Shown: in pieces, positions 12,985 through 25,001 of the stretch
Layout of the letters: every line of letters begins with the position of its first letter
How positions within the stretch are numbered: the stretch's first letter is position 1
DNA from: Casuarius casuarius
Taxonomy: Eukaryota; Chordata; Aves; Casuariiformes; Casuariidae
Assembly (NCBI GenBank): GCA_003342895.1
Contig: PTFA01000012.1
Location: 6,868,252 to 6,932,251, forward strand
Direction: 5' to 3'
Length of the DNA stretch: 64,000 nt
The notes under the pieces: model-generated
What the model saw: only the letters and a program-made list of their open reading frames with translations
What the model was told of the DNA's origin: nothing
The model's database searches: none
Position numbers and translations under genes: made by a program

Positions 12985-13320
12985 TAGCAGGCTGCAGTTC
13001 TCCACAGCGACAGGGCTCTGTGCGGGCAGCAGCACAAGCAGTGCCTTACGCCTGCCTGCGCCCCAGCACACCCCCGGTGACAGATCCTGCCCCCCTTCCC
13101 TGGGGGCCTGGGTGCCCCAGGCAGCCCTGGCCCAGCACGGCTGCCGGGACCGAGTGGTGCCAGCAGGAGCCACGGGGAGCCTTGCCGGGGGCTGCCCCTG
13201 CTTCCTCGGGGCCGCCGGGCGCTCCGGCCCCAGCCCCGGCCCCCTGTGCTCCTGGGTTAAGCCCTCCGGCTGCTCCCTGGCAGCAGCTCTCCCAGTCGCC
13301 ACAACTGAGGCTGCATCCCT
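12985..13320. promoter_or_regulatory. GC-rich, CpG-bearing patch (possible small CpG island)
   Basis: About 340 bases are sharply richer in G, C and CpG than the AT-rich DNA on both sides. CpGs cluster at 13137-13225. The patch is open in overlapping frames on both strands (for example 12913-13329 on minus and 12962-13363 on plus). That is a by-product of high GC and lack of AT-rich stop codons. The predicted proteins are rich in Pro, Ala, Gly and Arg and match nothing I know. It could be a small CpG island that marks an unannotated promoter or untranslated first exon, or a GC-rich repeat I do not recognise. No TATA box or initiator was identified with confidence. Confidence 0.35.
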
Positions 13321-13742
13321 TGACAACATTTCTATTGCTTCACATAATCAACCAGAATATTAAGTACCTAAATTGAAATTCATTGCTTTCAGGCAAAATA
13401 ATTAAAAATTTCCTCACTTTCCACAGTCAAACTTCTACTAGAAGTTTGCACAAGTGTAGTAAGAGATGATGCAGGTCTTATTCTTTGGCTAAAATCCAAA
13501 GCTGATTAGTTCTCTCAAGAACATAACAACTACTATTTTGCCAGATGCACAATGCTCTGTTATTTATTTTTCCCCACACAGTTAGCCCAGCATCTAAAAT
13601 TCCTACTCAGTCAAAAGAAATTCAATCAAAATGTCAGTAGACGACCTTGTGGGAACATCACGCAAGCTCTCCTGTACCCCTTGGAAGGTACAGATTGCCG
13701 CCCCCTGTGAAGATACCTGATATCTGTGCACAAGGTTTATGG

Positions 13743-13757
13743 AAAAAAAAAAAAAAA
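13743..13757. repeat. A15 homopolymer
   Basis: Fifteen A are followed by GG and another short A run. No transposon or retrocopy body could be recognised beside it. Confidence 0.85.
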
Positions 13758-14903
13758 GGAAAAAATATATCACATGCATATCCTGGTATGTATTATATAC
13801 TCCTCTGCAATCCGTCCTCCCCTTTCCCCTCCAGAGCTCAACACAAGATTCACAACGGAGTTAAGGACTTTCCTGGAGTCATGGAGTCTACTGGAGTCTG
13901 TTCTGGAGAAAGGTTATTCAAAATAAATAAAACCAGATTTGCAAAATCCTTCAAATGTGATCTCACTATACATGAAAAATACAATATCCTGAAGGTAAAT
14001 AAAACCAATGCAAAATGAATTTTTTAGAGGGGGGCAAGACGGTGAAGAAAGAAGGGCAGAAAAGAGGGAGAAATGTTATCATCTAAGTCTATAAATTTGT
14101 TACAGAAGTTGGCCAGATACCACAATTTTCCAGCAAGATTCCTCCTGTGAATATATTTACTTGCACAAGTGCTCAAAGAATAAGGTCACGTGTTTTAAAA
14201 GACAGTTTTCAAACACAGTTTGTTCAGTGCTGTGGACCTGAGCATTCATCAGGAGGAATTAGAACATTTTAAAGTCAGAACTGTCCTTAAGAAAATGCAT
14301 GGGGAATAATTTAAATACAACTTTATTTTACTTTTCTAAGTCCTCATCCAAATGAAAGATAAAAGTATCTTTCATCTAGTGAAAATTTGCTAATACACAG
14401 ACTATTTTTGACGCTTAATACATTTATTCATGGACTATGTATTTTATTCCCCAGCTCTTTCCTTTTCCCCCTTCTTATCTCCCATAATTTACCTAAAATA
14501 GAAATGGTGGAAACAATTCAGTTCTTAATCTAAGTGACATTTAAATGAGATAGAGATATACTACATATATTATGTGCCTTAAACTGCGAATTTGCTGCTC
14601 TCTATATCTGCCCTTCTTGTCGTCTTTTACAATTTTGCTGTAGATTTAAGATTAAATTTTATTTAGTCTCTCTATTCAATAATTTGAGCAGCCAGAAGAA
14701 AGGTACCTGCATTAACTGTTAAGTGTAAGGTAAGCTACAACTGTTGCCAGTGACCGAATGCTGGTCAGTAAAACTAAGTTTATCCTTTCAATTATATCAT
14801 TTAAGCCCATATTAAGTACACGTTAAAGAACAGTAGGGCCATCTGTAAGCAATGTCAGACGGACAGACACATTCAAACCCCCAAACCACATAGAATAAAT
14901 AAT

Positions 14904-14918
14904 CCCCCCCCCCCCCCC
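14904..14918. repeat. C15 homopolymer
   Basis: Fifteen consecutive C lie within AT-rich sequence. The complementary G run can form four-stranded or slipped structures and is error-prone in sequencing, so the true length is uncertain. Confidence 0.85.
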
Positions 14919-15508
14919 GCCAAACTCCTTTTCCTCTATTCGTTGATTTAAAGGTCAAAGAGAAAGAATCAACTCAGACTTTCTGTCACCGAATCGTGCA
15001 TTTCACGTGGTCTTCCCCGTACAGAGGTAGTCTTCACAGGACATGCCTGCCAGTCTGCCATTAAGTACTATTATTTCTTCCTCTGGCCCATATTATACTC
15101 GTAACTACTACTTTGTATTTTTAGTCTCCCTACAGTCTCAACCCTCATGCACATGCAGAGAGACACTGACTGAGCTTAAATTTCAGTAGCCAGTAGAAAG
15201 AACAGCTGCAATATCTTCAGAAGAAACTTGAGCAGAGCTGGAGACTATATTTTTTCTGTGGAAGATGCAGAGTTTTGAGGCTTTTTACTGCAGAGAGAGA
15301 CAACTGCATTTATGCTCTGCCTCCTCTGTCTCCTCTTATGGTCAGTTCTATGGGATCCATGACACTCAGCATAATTATTTGCAACCGAATCAGTTCAAGC
15401 ATTTAGATGACAAAGACCATGTAGTCTAAGCCTCGCCCTGGCAGCCATATAGCTACTTCAGTGTGATGTTTCACCAAGGTAGTTCTGCAGCACGACTAAC
15501 TAGGCTAA

Positions 15509-15588
15509 ACAGAGCATAACACTAGAGTATGAAAGCTGTTTCAAGGGACAGTTTAGATATTTCACTGTGGCACCAAGTTATGCTCTGT
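15509..15588. repeat. Perfect 12-bp inverted repeat with 56-bp spacer
   Basis: ACAGAGCATAAC (15509-15520) is the exact reverse complement of GTTATGCTCTGT (15577-15588). An RNA from either strand could form a 12-bp stem with a large loop. The whole is 80 bases, which is also compatible with the ends of a tiny inverted-repeat element. I see no flanking target duplication. Chance pairing is possible given the long spacer. Confidence 0.55.
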
Positions 15589-16200
15589 AGACATGGGCTA
15601 CTGTGCAAGACAAAACTTACCTCTTTACCCAAGGTGTTCGTTAGAAAGAAGCAGACTATTCTTACAAAATAATTTCCCCGAGAATAAGGAAAACATGTAT
15701 CACATTAGGGCTTTTTGCCCAACCTAAGTATCACAGCTTCGTTGCTTTACAAAGGTATGTATGCTTAGATACTCCTTAGAGCATCCAAGCCTTTTCATCA
15801 ATGCTTGTAGGTCATCCACCTGTATGATAATTCACATGTAAACTGTACAGGTAGAACTGACTTCTCAACACAGCTTTCCGTATGACTCAGGCAGAGGAAA
15901 ACAAGAAGAGTTTCACAGGGAAGAAATGAAGAGGGCAGCTGGGGTCACTTTTTAGTGGCATTTTGTAGGGCTTAGATGCAAAGAAATCGGCAGCAGTTTG
16001 AAAGTTGGCCACTCACAAGAACCATTGTGTTTGACCAAAATTTCAGGCTTGATTTAGACAAAGGATTGAAATTGAGACTGTGACTTGTATGACCGTGCTA
16101 TTGCTGAAGTATCACACTAAGATCGACTTTCTCACAAAAGCTAGTATCCACACAGCACCACAAATAAATGTCTGGAATCAGTCACCATTATAATCTTGCA

Positions 16201-16266
16201 ATAAAAATAATAAATAAATAATATTAAAATAATTTATAAGAAATATAAATAATTCATAAATAAAGT
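16201..16266. repeat. AATA-rich low-complexity block
   Basis: This is an irregular array of AATA, ATAA and AAAT words covering about 65 bases. It is a simple AT-rich repeat with several AATAAA hexamers. Nothing upstream suggests that these act as polyadenylation signals. Confidence 0.7.
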
Positions 16267-19200
16267 GCTAAGTACTGCTAGTGTGGACAGGACATAATAA
16301 ATGTGATTCCTTAATAAATTAGGAAAGAGAAGGGTGATAGATAAATAGCAGGGAGTGGGAATACTTCACCTAAAAGATCTGAAAATCAGATTACTTGAAC
16401 AACTCCAGGCACACAATGGATCTGAAAGGAGAAAGATAATAAAACAGAGGGACCAAAATGGAGAATAGGAAGCTGCTTGAGACATATGAGTTGTGAGGCA
16501 TGTGCTAGCTCATTAGCCTTATTATCAGTGAGGAAAGGCTAAGTGTAATGGAAACAGCTGACAGATACTGCTAGCCATCTGGATTTACTGGGGAAATGAA
16601 AGAGGAACTCTAAAAACCCACTGAGTAAGCATTAAGTTCAAAGCATAATTGGCAACGGAGAAAGAAAGATGACAACTTGCAAGCAAGAAGCTGAGTCTTC
16701 TATTCCCCTCATTTTAAGTCCCTGATGAGATAAAGTAACAGCAATACCACTGCTTCTCTCAGACTAGGTATAATCTAACCCTCACAAAGAAAGTGTCATT
16801 CACTGACTACTGTTTTTTGTGTGTTAGTGCCACTTTCATTGTCTGAAAGCAGTTCTAGCTAGGCTGAAAAACAACCCAAAATTCTGACTGTTCCTTTTCA
16901 CTGTGAAACTAGTTACCCTAAAATTTAATGAACCTTTTGTATTTGCTTTCACTGGACATCTCAGCTTTCAAAATGTACTTGAACAAATATACAGAGAAAC
17001 AAAATTTTAAATTTTCCAGTACTGAGTCCTTGGCACTGTACTCGCACATTTTTTATGAGATAGTGCATTGCTTATGAGAGCAGAGCAACAGCATCTTTCA
17101 AACACTACAGAGGGAGATCCTTGCCAAACTTTCTGTAAACAGGACTACAGATAACATTTTGTTCTTAGAACTGAAATTTTCTTGATGAGACAGTGGGAAC
17201 ACATTCTTCTGTGCCATAAAGCTAATCAATCAGGATGATGCCCAATACTGAAGTGGAAATAGGTTCATCCAGGAAGTGTCTTTTGCCCAGGCATTTCTCA
17301 GGGTAGAATGGCAACTACAGTAAACAATCAAATAGAATTGAAAGAATCCATTTAACAGCGGTATCTGAAAGGCCACTCGGGAAAAGACGACACAGGGTGC
17401 AATAACGGAAGATAAAATAACAAAAATGGGAATGAAAGAGCACAAGGAATACAAACTGCTCAAAAGAGCTCTCAATCTTTTATCCAATATTTACTTATTG
17501 AACAGGTTTAGTAAACGAAGGTCAGACAAAGGACTGCAGACTCCAGGACTGCTGATTTATTTATAGGACAGGGCGGGAATAAGCATAAGCCTGGACCTTT
17601 CTAAAGCCCAAAGCAGTCATTGTGACTTTCATATTGATTCAGTTCTTGCCTTCTTACTAAACCCTATTCTATAATGGGGAGGGAGGATGAAGAGCAAGAA
17701 GTGAATGTGTAATTTTTGTGGAAAGTGCAAGAAAGTATTAGGCATGAACCAATACCATCAACTTGCTTCACTGCTCAGCAGCTGAACTATAGTATATTTG
17801 GTTTAGGAGTGCAACATTAGCTACTGCATACAGCATTATTTGAGAGAAAAGAATTAAAATACAACCAGCCCAACCCCTATATATACTGTTGTGGCTTCTG
17901 CTTTAATTTTAACACATCAGTCTAACAACGTCAACAGGTAAATGTCTTCCAGAGCTAATTTTTACCTGTATATTTGGAGAATAGATTTTATAGAGAGCTT
18001 TCTTAGTTTACAGAATGAGGATAAATAGCATTGAATTTTTGTGTTAATAAATACATTGGGAAAATGTAGCTACAAGGGACAAACATTTCATGCCATCTTT
18101 CTCCAGTGTTTATTAAGTAATCTTAATTTCTCTTTCCCCCATTGCCACTGTCATAAAATTAATCAATACAAGATTGGTACATATTACTCTTCTAAAATGG
18201 TGACATAATAACAGCATCTATAAATATTCCCTTTGGAATTAAGTCAGAAATAACTGGTGGCAAATATCTTGATTTTAGAAGACTCCTTTATATGCCACTT
18301 ATGGTTATTTTTTCACTCTAATAAATCTATTCCTCAAGCAACAGCCAATTAATTCATCCCCCCAGTTGCCCAAGGCAAAGAATCTTGCATTGCTGCCATC
18401 AAGACATTACGTGATTTCCTGCTAGTGCATGTGGTACTTATTCTACATTGCCTAAAATCACAGGAGAGAATTCATTTACACATAAGAAAATGCTGCAAAC
18501 TATCTTAGCCCTTGGCAGATTTACAGAGCTTTTCCATGTAAAAGTCTAGAGTTACTTTTCATTTCATCTCTAGGCCTTTGGAAGAGGTACTGTTAAAAAA
18601 GAACCAGCCATATATACAGACAAATATCTACAAGGGCTCTCTGAGATTACAGCCCCCTTGAGGTACAGCCTCAAAAGAGGGCTTAGTCTCTCAAGGTCAT
18701 GGTCACATCACAGTTAAAGGCAGAGCATGGGCTACCTCCCGTGCTGACTCAAAAGGGGACTGAAAAGTTGGGATTCTGTCCTGGACTCCCCCAAATTCCT
18801 TCATGATGAGCTCAAGTAGGGGCACTTAGAAAAACAACACATTTCTACTGCTTCTGGCTAAGATGTGTGTGGAGTCACTAAACCCTGAACACCTGGAAGA
18901 GTTGAGGCCAGAGTATAAACCAGCTTCATGGTTTCCAAGCCTAACAAGGGCTAGCCTGAGTGGCTAGCAGGCTTGCAGTGTCAGGGGAAGGCCTTCTACA
19001 GCAACACACGTAGCACCTGAAATGCTCATCTGCTCATTACAGGAACAGATAACTTCACCTGTCCCAATATGATGATAATATATGCTTCTGTAGGTCCTAT
19101 ATAGGCTGACCAATATTACCTATACACTGGAAGTAAAAATACAATTTGACTTGGAAATACACATTGCTGTATGCATGCACCATGGCTAAACCCCTCCACA

Positions 19201-21780
19201 AAACAATTTCAGTAAATACCAGCTTTTCCCACATCAGCTTGCAACACAGAAATGCTTTTCTTATATAAATAGTATAGCATGCAGATGACACAATGTCAAA
19301 TTTCCTTTATGCACATCACAGCATGGTTTCTATACCTCCCTCTCTCTTCCCATAGCTGGCACCTGGGGAGAAACGCCTGCAACTGAGAGTGTAGGAGAAA
19401 CAAGAAGAGAAAAAACTATAAGAAGATTCAAAAAACAAAGGAAGCATTTTTCTTTTCTGGATGGGGAGGGTGAGTGTTCTTAATTGGGAGAGAGAAAATT
19501 TACTGAATTCATTTCTTTCACTTCCCCCTTCTCCCTATGCTCAGTGCTTTGCACTTGCTCAGGCTGCAGCCAATGCATAGCATGGAACATTAAATACTGT
19601 ATCCTCCTGGTAAGGATTTTCTGTTTCAGTAACTATTCACCAAGTCACAGCAGTGCAAATTTAAATCACAGATCTGTATCCCACACAATCTCCATTATGT
19701 TCTCAAGTAAGCACAGATGCGGGCCAAAATTGTAGTCCTTTCTACTTAGGCAAAACTCTTGTCCACTGGCCCTTCTTCCTCATAAATGCTTTAGCATCTG
19801 GCACTTTATGTAAAGCAAACTACAAGGGTGCACACTGGCTTGCACTCTGATGTAATTATTTACTCTGTGAAAAGTGCTATAAATTAGCATTCACTATTCA
19901 TGTCATCAATATCACACCCATGTTTCTGCTAGGTACAAGCGACACATTTGACTCAAGAAGGCTGTGAGGCAGACAACAAGCAAAGCTCTCAGCTCAGCAA
20001 GGGCACATGTTCTTGGGCATTACTCAAAGATTCTATTTTACCACAGCACATTGCATTGCTATATTAGTATTTTGTACATTTATTCTTTTCTATTTGATTT
20101 AGGCTTCTTCTCTTAAGCTATACGTCAAGCTCCTGAGTCACATTAAAATTTGATTTCACAAAAAGGAAGCACAACTTTTCTAATTTTTTTTCTTTAGAAG
20201 CAGCATGTTCTTCATTCCTCTTTTTGTTCCCCTTCATACCACACAAGTGTGCCCAGAGAGCACAATTTTTTCTCCAATTCCCACTCCTCTCCGTGCTATT
20301 GCTCCAGCCTTATGGGAAATGTCATCTGGTTCTCTCCAGCTGAACAGTATTAGAAAAAGCAGCCTGGTGCTGCATTTGCTTGGTAAAGCGAATAAACAGA
20401 TGATGCAAGTGTTTAATTGAAAATGCACTCCACTACAGTGAAACAAGAAAGAAATGTTACATATAAGAGCATAGACTTTGCAAATCCACATTTGTGGGAG
20501 AAGGCGGCAAATTTCTGACCATTTTTTTCCTCTTTCCCCAATTGCTATTCATTTACCTACAAACAACAAGTTCCAGCCTTTGCATACAGGAAATGTATTA
20601 GTTTATATGTACAATGATTAGACTAGTTTATTTATCAGTACAGTGATTAAACTGCTGTATTGAATATGGTGTAGAAATTAGGCTTTAGGTTAGACACTTC
20701 TTTTCATTCCTTTTCTTACATGCCAACGTCAAAACCTTCCTACAGTTTGGAAAGACTTTTCCTGTTTCAACTCTCAATTTTCACACAGGACTGAAAACAA
20801 AGGAAAAACAAGCAAGAAACACACTTTTGGCTATTCCTAGGTTGGATATACCATGAGGAAGTGAAGCCCAGGTTATTTCTCAAGTCCTGTGTATTTGAGT
20901 AACCATATTTTAAGTTCTGTCCTAAAAATAGATACACCTAGCTAATTTACACTGTGTGATTAAAACACTTCAGACAAAAGGAAATCATATTCTTAATATT
21001 TGATGGAGGTAGGAAATACAATTTTCCTTAGCATTTACTTCAATTTTAATAAGGAACTGTCTGATCCTAATGTCATTTTATTGAGATTTCATACAGCTAC
21101 GCTTTCCATTATTCTTGTTCATCTGCTTCTACGCATATTTTTGCAAGTAATGCAAATGAGCAGTAAAGATTCCATGTCCTAGAAACAGGGAAAAAACAAA
21201 CCCAAACACAAAAACATCCAGACCCCACAGATTTCTCCCTCCCATGGTCATGCACATGCAAATGAGTTAGTCACTAATAGGAATCTAAGCCAAAAGACAG
21301 TTTTATTGCAACACTAACAGACAAATTGGTTGTGGTATCAGTCAGTCTGGAAATTAAAATCAAGACTGAACAGCCTGTGTGTTTTTAACACAAGCAAGGA
21401 ATTCAATTTAAATTGCAATTTAATACAAGTTTGAAGGTGTTGATCTGTGGTATTAGGGGACTGGTCCCCTTCAGTCCTTTGGTGCAGAGCCACAAAGACA
21501 CAGTATCAGGTCAAACTCCATGGGCATTTACGTAAATTCTAAGAAACAAACTTGCTTAGAGAAGCGGTAATGTGAGCATTTCTCTAAACAGTATTTGACA
21601 TGTCACACAGTCTTGAAAGAACTGGAATGTTAAAACCAATATCCTCATTCCTACCATCAAGTGCCTTATTAATAAGGTAGGGCTTTTTCTCCAATTATTT
21701 CATTTTTACAAGCTTTAAGGTGTTGATGCAAGAAGAGCTTCTTTAAATACTTCACTAATAAAAGGAAGACTAGGGAGAAT

Positions 21781-23425
21781 GTGGGCCCGCTGCTGAATGG
21801 GGTGGGTGCCCTGGTGATGAATGATACAGAGAAGGCAGAAATACTGAATGCCTTCTTTGCTTCAGTCTTTACGACTAAGGCCAGCCTTCAGGAATCCCAG
21901 ACCCTGGAGACAAGAGAGAGAGTCTGGAGAAAGGAAGACTTTCCCTTAGTAGAGGAGGATCAGGTTAGAGAGCATTTAGGAAAACTTGACACCATGGGCC
22001 CCAATGGGATGCACCCATGATTGAAAAGGGAACTGGTGGATGTCATTGCTACGCCACTCTCGATCATCTTTGAAAGGTCATGGAGAACAGGAGAGGTGCC
22101 TGAGGACTGGAAGAAGGCTAATGTCACTCCAGTCTTCAAAAAGGGCAAGAAGGAGGACCCAGGGAACTACAGGCCAGTCAGCCTCACCTCCATCCCTGGA
22201 AAGGTGATGAAACAGCTCATCCTGGATGTCATCTCCAAGCATGTGGAGGAAAAGAAGGTGATCAGAAGTAGTCAGCATGGATTCACAAAGGGGAAATCAT
22301 GCTTAACCAATCTGATAGCCTTCTATGATGGAATGACTGGCTGGGTAGGTGAGGGGAGAGCAGTGGATGTTGTCTACCTTGACTTCGACACTGTCTCCCA
22401 TAACATCCTCACAGGCAAGCTCAGGAAGCGTGGGCTAGATGAGTGGACAGTGAGGTGGATTGAGAACTGGCTGAATGGCAGAGCTCAGAGGGTTGTGATC
22501 AGCAGCGCAGTCTAGTTGGAGGCCTGTAGCTAGGGGTCCCCCAGGGGTCAGTACCGGGTCCAGTCTTGTTCAGCTTATTCATCAGTGACCTGGATGAAGG
22601 GACAGAGTGCTCCCTCAGCAAGTTTGCTGATGATAAAAAACTGGGAGGGGTGGCTGATACCCCAGAGGGCTGTGCTGCCATTCAGGGACCCTCACAGGCT
22701 GGAGAGATGGGCAGAGGGGAACCTCATGAAGTTCAACAAAGGCAAGTGCAGAGTCCTGCACCCAGGGAGGAATAACCCCATGCACCAGTACAGGTTGGGG
22801 GTTGACCTGCTGGAAAGCAGCTCTGTGGAGAAGGACCTGGGAGTCCTGGTGGACAACAAGCTGACCATGAGCCACCGATGTGCCCTTGTGGCCAAGAAGG
22901 CCAATGGTATCCTGGGGTGCATTAGGAAGAGTGTTGCCAGCAGGTCGAGGGAGGTGATCCTCCCCCTCTACTCAGCCTTAGTGAGGCCACACCTGGAGTA
23001 CTGTGTCCAGTTCTGGGCTCCCCAATACAAGAGAGACATGGAGCTACTGGAGCGAGTCCAGCAGAGGGCTACGAAGATGATTAAGGAACTGGAGCATCTC
23101 TCATATGAAGAAAGGCTGAGAGAGCTGGGACTGTTCAGCCTGGAGAAGAGAAGACTAAGGGGGGGATCTTATCAATGTGTATAAGTATCTGAAGGGAGAG
23201 TGTAAAGAGGATGGGGCCAGGCTCTTTTCAGTGGTGCCCAGCGACAGGACAAGAGGCAACGGACACAAACTGAAATGCAGGAAGTTCCGTCTGACCATGA
23301 GGAAAAACTTCTTTGCTGTGAGGGTAACAGAGCCCTGGAACAGGTTGCCCAGAGAGGTTGTGCAGTCTCCATCCTTGGAGATATTCAGAAGCCATCTGGA
23401 CGCAATCCTGGGCAATGTGCTCTAG
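21781..23425 (+). pseudogene. CR1 ORF2 reverse transcriptase, disabled
   Basis: The blocks read in order NAFFASVFTTK, DQVREHLGKLDTMGPNGMHP, an early RT block (PEDWKKANVTPVFKKGKKED), [91 protein letters not shown] and WNRLPREVV. The two Asp of the FADD catalytic motif remain at about 22623-22634. Lesions: an in-frame TGA at 22018-22020 where the family usually has Arg; a four-codon loss after YLDF at about 22386; frameshifts near 22505-22535, 22684-22690 and 23160; and a GACA-to-GATA type change beside FADD giving Lys for the usual Thr. The copy cannot encode an active enzyme. Confidence 0.95.
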
Positions 23426-23489
23426 GTGACCCTGCTTGAGCAGGGGGGTTGGAGTAGACAACCTCCAGAGGTTCCTTCCAACCTCAACC

Positions 23490-23506
23490 ATTCTGTGATT
23501 CTGTGA
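23490..23506 (+). repeat. CR1 3'-terminal octamer repeat
   Basis: Two tandem copies of ATTCTGTG plus a final A end the element. CR1 elements in birds end in a short tandem array of this octamer family in place of poly(A). Its presence fixes the orientation and the 3' boundary. Confidence 0.95.
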
Positions 23507-24956
23507 GGCCTGTTGCTTGGTAGAGGCTTGGAAATGTGTTTTCTTTAGATAAGCCTAATTCTTTCCCTAACATTGTTTTATGTTGTTATTCTCTAGCATT
23601 AATAGATAGCATGTAGGACAAACCAAAACAAATAAAGTCTCAGCTAAAGCTGTAGTAATGAAGGAAACCAAAAAGAAATACACAAGGCTCCATCTGCCAG
23701 CTATTATAAGGTTGGCCATCCCTATGTGTACAATTCAGCAAGTAACATGCAGTTCTGGGCTGACATTCATAAAAGCACTACCTTTTGAAAAAAAAAACAA
23801 AACAAAAGTCTTCTATAACCCTTACTTAGAAAGACATGGCATATATTTTTAATCTGCATCTGTTTAAAATGCTTTGTCAGGTTGAGACAGTGGCTCATTA
23901 TGAAACTGGTAACTCATTTGTATAGTCGTTTCATTTCACTTCACAGTTACAAGACACTTGATACAGAAATTGCATTACAATTTCTGAACCCAATATTTAA
24001 AAGATACAACGTATGACTCAGAATACCTGACTGAATAAAAGAACAAGCTGTAGTGTAGTCATTAGACACAAAAAGAAGCTGAATTTTGTCCAAACACATT
24101 TTAAAGGATACTATGAATATTTTTTCATTATTCTGAAATATAAACAATATACAAAGAAGTCTATTTATATTATTAAAAATATGGAAAATTCTCTTTATCA
24201 GTTTTTCATTTTGTTGCAATTACTGCTTGGAACACTACTGGGAGAACACAGGTTTGTTGAATTATCACAGATACTGTTTAGTAATTGTCATCTAAGAAAT
24301 TGTGTATCACTTACTAAGGAGCCAAACACTGAATAACTCACACTGAATATCATTTAGCTGTACTGGGAAGCCTGTAGTTTCCTGTGCACATAGTAAAGTA
24401 TTTTTTTTCCTTAATATTAAAATCTAAATTGCCCCCAGAATCAGAAGAACCAATTCTTATAAAGACAACATTCAAAAGCATGCAGATTTTGGATTACAGG
24501 GATGTGAAAAAGAGATTAGAAATCTCTATTTCTAGAGGTATGATTTCTAAGGATTAAGAGCAGTGTTGATTATAGCTGAGCAATATAACAAGACAATTCT
24601 CTTAAAATGAACTTAATAGATGAATAAAATGTTTAGAAACATTGATTGCTGAAATCACAGGACTACATTTAGATACTTGTGCCATTACTAAGTCTGGTCT
24701 ACAGACTACATCCACTACAGCACTGATGTGTTCAATAGATCAATAAATAAAGTGCACGGATGGTTTGTCTAGAAGAGCTTCAAATCAGAAGACAAACCCT
24801 GAACAGCTTATTAGAGCAAGTAAAACATGGGACAAGAACATTGCACAAAGGGAGGGCTGTTATGAGTAAGTTAAACCAAATCCCCACTTAACAGAGAAAA
24901 AAGATCCTTCCATCGTAAGTATATCTACAAATTATTTTTTTGCAGTTGGCTGTGTT

Positions 24957-25001
24957 AAGAAATATGAAACTATATTCTAAGGAAGAAATATGAAACTATA
25001 T
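24957..25001. repeat. Exact 19-bp direct duplication, 26-bp period
   Basis: AAGAAATATGAAACTATAT is found at 24957-24975 and, unchanged, at 24983-25001. The exact match suggests a recent local duplication. Confidence 0.9.

Larger units (their letters stand above)
13321..21758. other. Non-coding AT-rich sequence
   Basis: No gene is supported here. It contains A15 (13743-13757), C15 (14904-14918), an AATA-rich block (16201-16266) and a perfect 12-bp inverted repeat enclosing 56 bases (15509-15588). Long purine-rich stretches occur near 14029-14075 and 19378-19480. Open frames of 60-123 codons show no family features. A segment at 18340-18470 has a balanced, non-repetitive composition and might be a conserved non-coding element, but this cannot be judged without alignment. 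Confidence 0.65.
21759..23506 (+). mobile_element. CR1 LINE, 5'-truncated, intact 3' end
   Basis: This non-LTR retrotransposon copy of about 1.75 kb is in sense orientation. It begins inside ORF2, between the endonuclease and reverse transcriptase domains, so the 5' UTR, ORF1 and endonuclease region are missing. This is the usual outcome of incomplete reverse transcription in CR1. It runs through the reverse transcriptase, the C-terminal region (GNGHKL...[10 protein letters not shown]...WNRLPREVV), the ORF2 stop codon at 23423-23425, a short 3' UTR and the terminal octamer repeat. From remembered family features it fits the younger avian CR1 subfamilies. I cannot assign the exact subfamily without a library search. 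It is the best-preserved repeat in the window. Confidence 0.97.

Noticed and set aside
12913..13363. Overlapping 118-138 codon frames on both strands as protein genes
   Set aside because: They are open only because the patch is GC-rich. The residues are Pro/Ala/Gly/Arg-biased with no domain, and frames on both strands are open at once.
23786..23810. A-rich tract as the poly(A) tail of a processed pseudogene
   Set aside because: No coding or RNA-like body lies upstream, and retrocopies are rare where CR1 is the active LINE.
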